Assembly: GCA_003694775.1 (NCBI GenBank)
Contig: RFJV01000264.1
Coordinates: 1 to 8,000 of the forward strand
Source: Chloroflexota bacterium
GTDB taxonomy: Bacteria > Chloroflexota > Anaerolineae > 4572-78 > J111
DNA length: 8,000 nucleotides
Direction of reading: 5' to 3'
Shown: positions 6,842-8,000 of the stretch, piece after piece
Layout: the number at the start of each line of letters is the position of its first letter
How positions within the stretch are numbered: position 1 is the first letter of the stretch
The notes under the pieces: generated by a model
The model's database searches: none
Seen by the model: only the letters and a program-made list of their open reading frames with translations
Told to the model about the DNA's origin: nothing
Made by a program: the position numbers and the translations under genes

Positions 6842-6869
6842 AATCTCCAATCTCCAATCTCCAATCCCC
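6842..6869. repeat. AATCTCC heptamer tandem repeat
   Basis: Three perfect copies of AATCTCC (6842-6848, 6849-6855, 6856-6862) and one variant AATCCCC (6863-6869) lie directly next to the purine-rich heptamers and 6 bp from the glmU stop codon. Confidence 0.92.
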
Positions 6870-6875
6870 CAATTT

Positions 6876-8000
6876 TTATTTTTTCTCCGACTTCACCCGT
6901 GCCGGGACACCGTAGGCCAGGGCGTCATCAGGAATATCCCGGGTGACCACCGAACCGGCGCCGGTACGGGCATTGTTTCCAATCTTAACCGGTGCGACCA
7001 GCATGGTGTCGCTACCGATAAAGGCGTTGTCGCCAATGACGGTGGGATTCTTTTTCACCCCGTCGTAGTTGCAGGTAATCGTTCCGGCCCCAATGTTGAC
7101 ATTTTTCCCGGTGGTAATATCTCCCAGATAGCTGAAATGGCCCATCTTGGTGCCGGGGCCAAGATAAGCGTTTTTTACCTCGCCAAAATTGCCCATGTGG
7201 ACACCCTCTGCCAGGTGCGCGCCTTTTCGCAGATGGGCAAAGGGGCCAATATCCACATTATTCTCCATCACGGCCTGCTCAACCACAGAAAAGCGAACCT
7301 GACAGCCATTTCCTACGGTTGAGTCGATGATGTAGGAGTTGGGGCCAATCTCGCAGTCCTCGCCAATGGTGGTCTGGCCCAGCAGGTAGGTATTGGGATA
7401 AATTACGGTATCCTGCCCGATAGTCACATCCAGGCCGATGTAGGTGGTGTTCGGGTCGACCAGCGTGACGCCGGCCTCCATCCACTTCTGGTTGACCTGC
7501 TGGCGAAGCACGCTTTCGGCCTGGGCCAGGTGGGCACGGGTATTGACCCCCAACGTTTCTGCCGGGTTGTCGACCTGCACTGCCTGAACGCGGTATCCCT
7601 GAGACACGGCAATGCCGACCAGGTTGGTCAGGTAGTATTCCCCCTTGGCACTGACCGGGATACGGGGCAGATTCTGCCACAGCCATTGGGCGTTAAAGAT
7701 ATATGCCCCCACGTTCAATTCCCGGATAGCTTTTTGCTCCGGGGTGCAGTCGGCCTCCTCGACAATGGCGGACACAAAGCCGGCCTCGTCGCGAACGATG
7801 CGGCCAAAGCCCTGCGGGTTATCGCGGGTAACGGTCAGCATCAGCATTGGCCCCAGGGTGGGGTCAAAGGTATCGCGCATCCGCCGGAAGGTGTCGCCGG
7901 ACAGGAGCGGCAGGTCGCCGGGCACCACCAGCACCGTGTCTAAATGGTCGCCCAGCACCTTGCGGGCCTGCTGAACGGCGTGCCCCGTTCCCAATTGGGG
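6876..8000 (-). CDS. glmU: Bifunctional GlmU (GlcN-1-P acetyltransferase / GlcNAc-1-P uridyltransferase), 5' end outside the window
   Basis: Makes UDP-GlcNAc, the precursor of peptidoglycan and other envelope polymers, in two steps: acetylation of glucosamine-1-P, then uridylation. The frame is open to the window edge; 374 residues are visible and, by comparison with E. coli GlmU, about 75 N-terminal residues including the nucleotide-binding GxGTRM loop lie outside. The codon at 7994 is the Leu of the QLGTGHA motif, not a start. Visible uridyltransferase elements (fragment numbering) are QLGTGHA (2-8), PGDLPL with the metal-binding Asp29, GRI, GEYYLT, and GVN with Asn153. A left-handed beta-helix of hexapeptide repeats follows from about 185. 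The acetyltransferase site is complete: H288 in GHFSYLGD (E. coli H363) and the NYDG motif at 311-314. The protein ends in a basic KSEKK tail. No terminator follows, so read-through into the CorC-like gene is plausible. Confidence 0.97.
   Translation of the reverse strand, partial: PQLGTGHAVQQARKVLGDHLDTVLVVPGDLPLLSGDTFRRMRDTFDPTLGPMLMLTVTRDNPQGFGRIVRDEAGFVSAIVEEADCTPEQKAIRELNVGAYIFNAQWLWQNLPRIPVSAKGEYYLTNLVGIAVSQGYRVQAVQVDNPAETLGVNTRAHLAQAESVLRQQVNQKWMEAGVTLVDPNTTYIGLDVTIGQDTVIYPNTYLLGQTTIGEDCEIGPNSYIIDSTVGNGCQVRFSVVEQAVMENNVDIGPFAHLRKGAHLAEGVHMGNFGEVKNAYLGPGTKMGHFSYLGDITTGKNVNIGAGTITCNYDGVKKNPTVIGDNAFIGSDTMLVAPVKIGNNARTGAGSVVTRDIPDDALAYGVPARVKSEKK

Overview
This is a compact housekeeping segment of a GC-rich bacterial chromosome. 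It holds six protein genes (one cut by the window edge) and two tRNAs. I see no phage genes, transposase, CRISPR array or defence system. The organism cannot be fixed from the sequence alone. A single-chain glycyl-tRNA synthetase (alpha and beta domains fused), intergenic 7-bp tandem repeats, and a DivIC/FtsB protein with a long extra tail would fit a Chloroflexota (Anaerolineae-like) genome. That is inference and I hold it loosely.

Left part (1-910): a CAU-anticodon tRNA on the minus strand lies downstream of a short septum-formation protein gene (FtsB/DivIC family), also on the minus strand. A tRNA-Thr(UGU) is transcribed the other way from the same intergenic region. All three have readable sigma-70-type promoters. 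A 14-bp stem at 874-907 ends the tRNA-Thr transcript and, with a better U-tract, the long leftward operon arriving from the other side.

Main part (926-8000, all minus strand, transcribed right to left): glmU (5' end outside the window), a DUF21/CBS CorC-HlyC-type membrane protein, cytidine deaminase (cdd), recO, and fused glyQS. Spacing is tight between cdd and recO (15 bp) and moderate between the CorC-like gene and cdd (57 bp). The two wider gaps, glmU/corC-like and recO/glyQS, are mostly heptanucleotide tandem repeats. The genes serve cell-envelope precursor supply (GlmU), probable ion transport (CorC-like), pyrimidine salvage (Cdd), recombinational repair (RecO) and translation (GlyQS). 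They share transcription direction rather than a pathway.

The most unusual feature is the 7-bp repeat family. It occupies both wider gaps, and the same unit appears inside the glyQS reading frame, exactly where the alpha and beta domains are joined. In the glmU/corC-like gap it also creates a spurious 31-residue N-terminal extension of the downstream reading frame. Otherwise the window is ordinary, and I found no convincing undescribed system.
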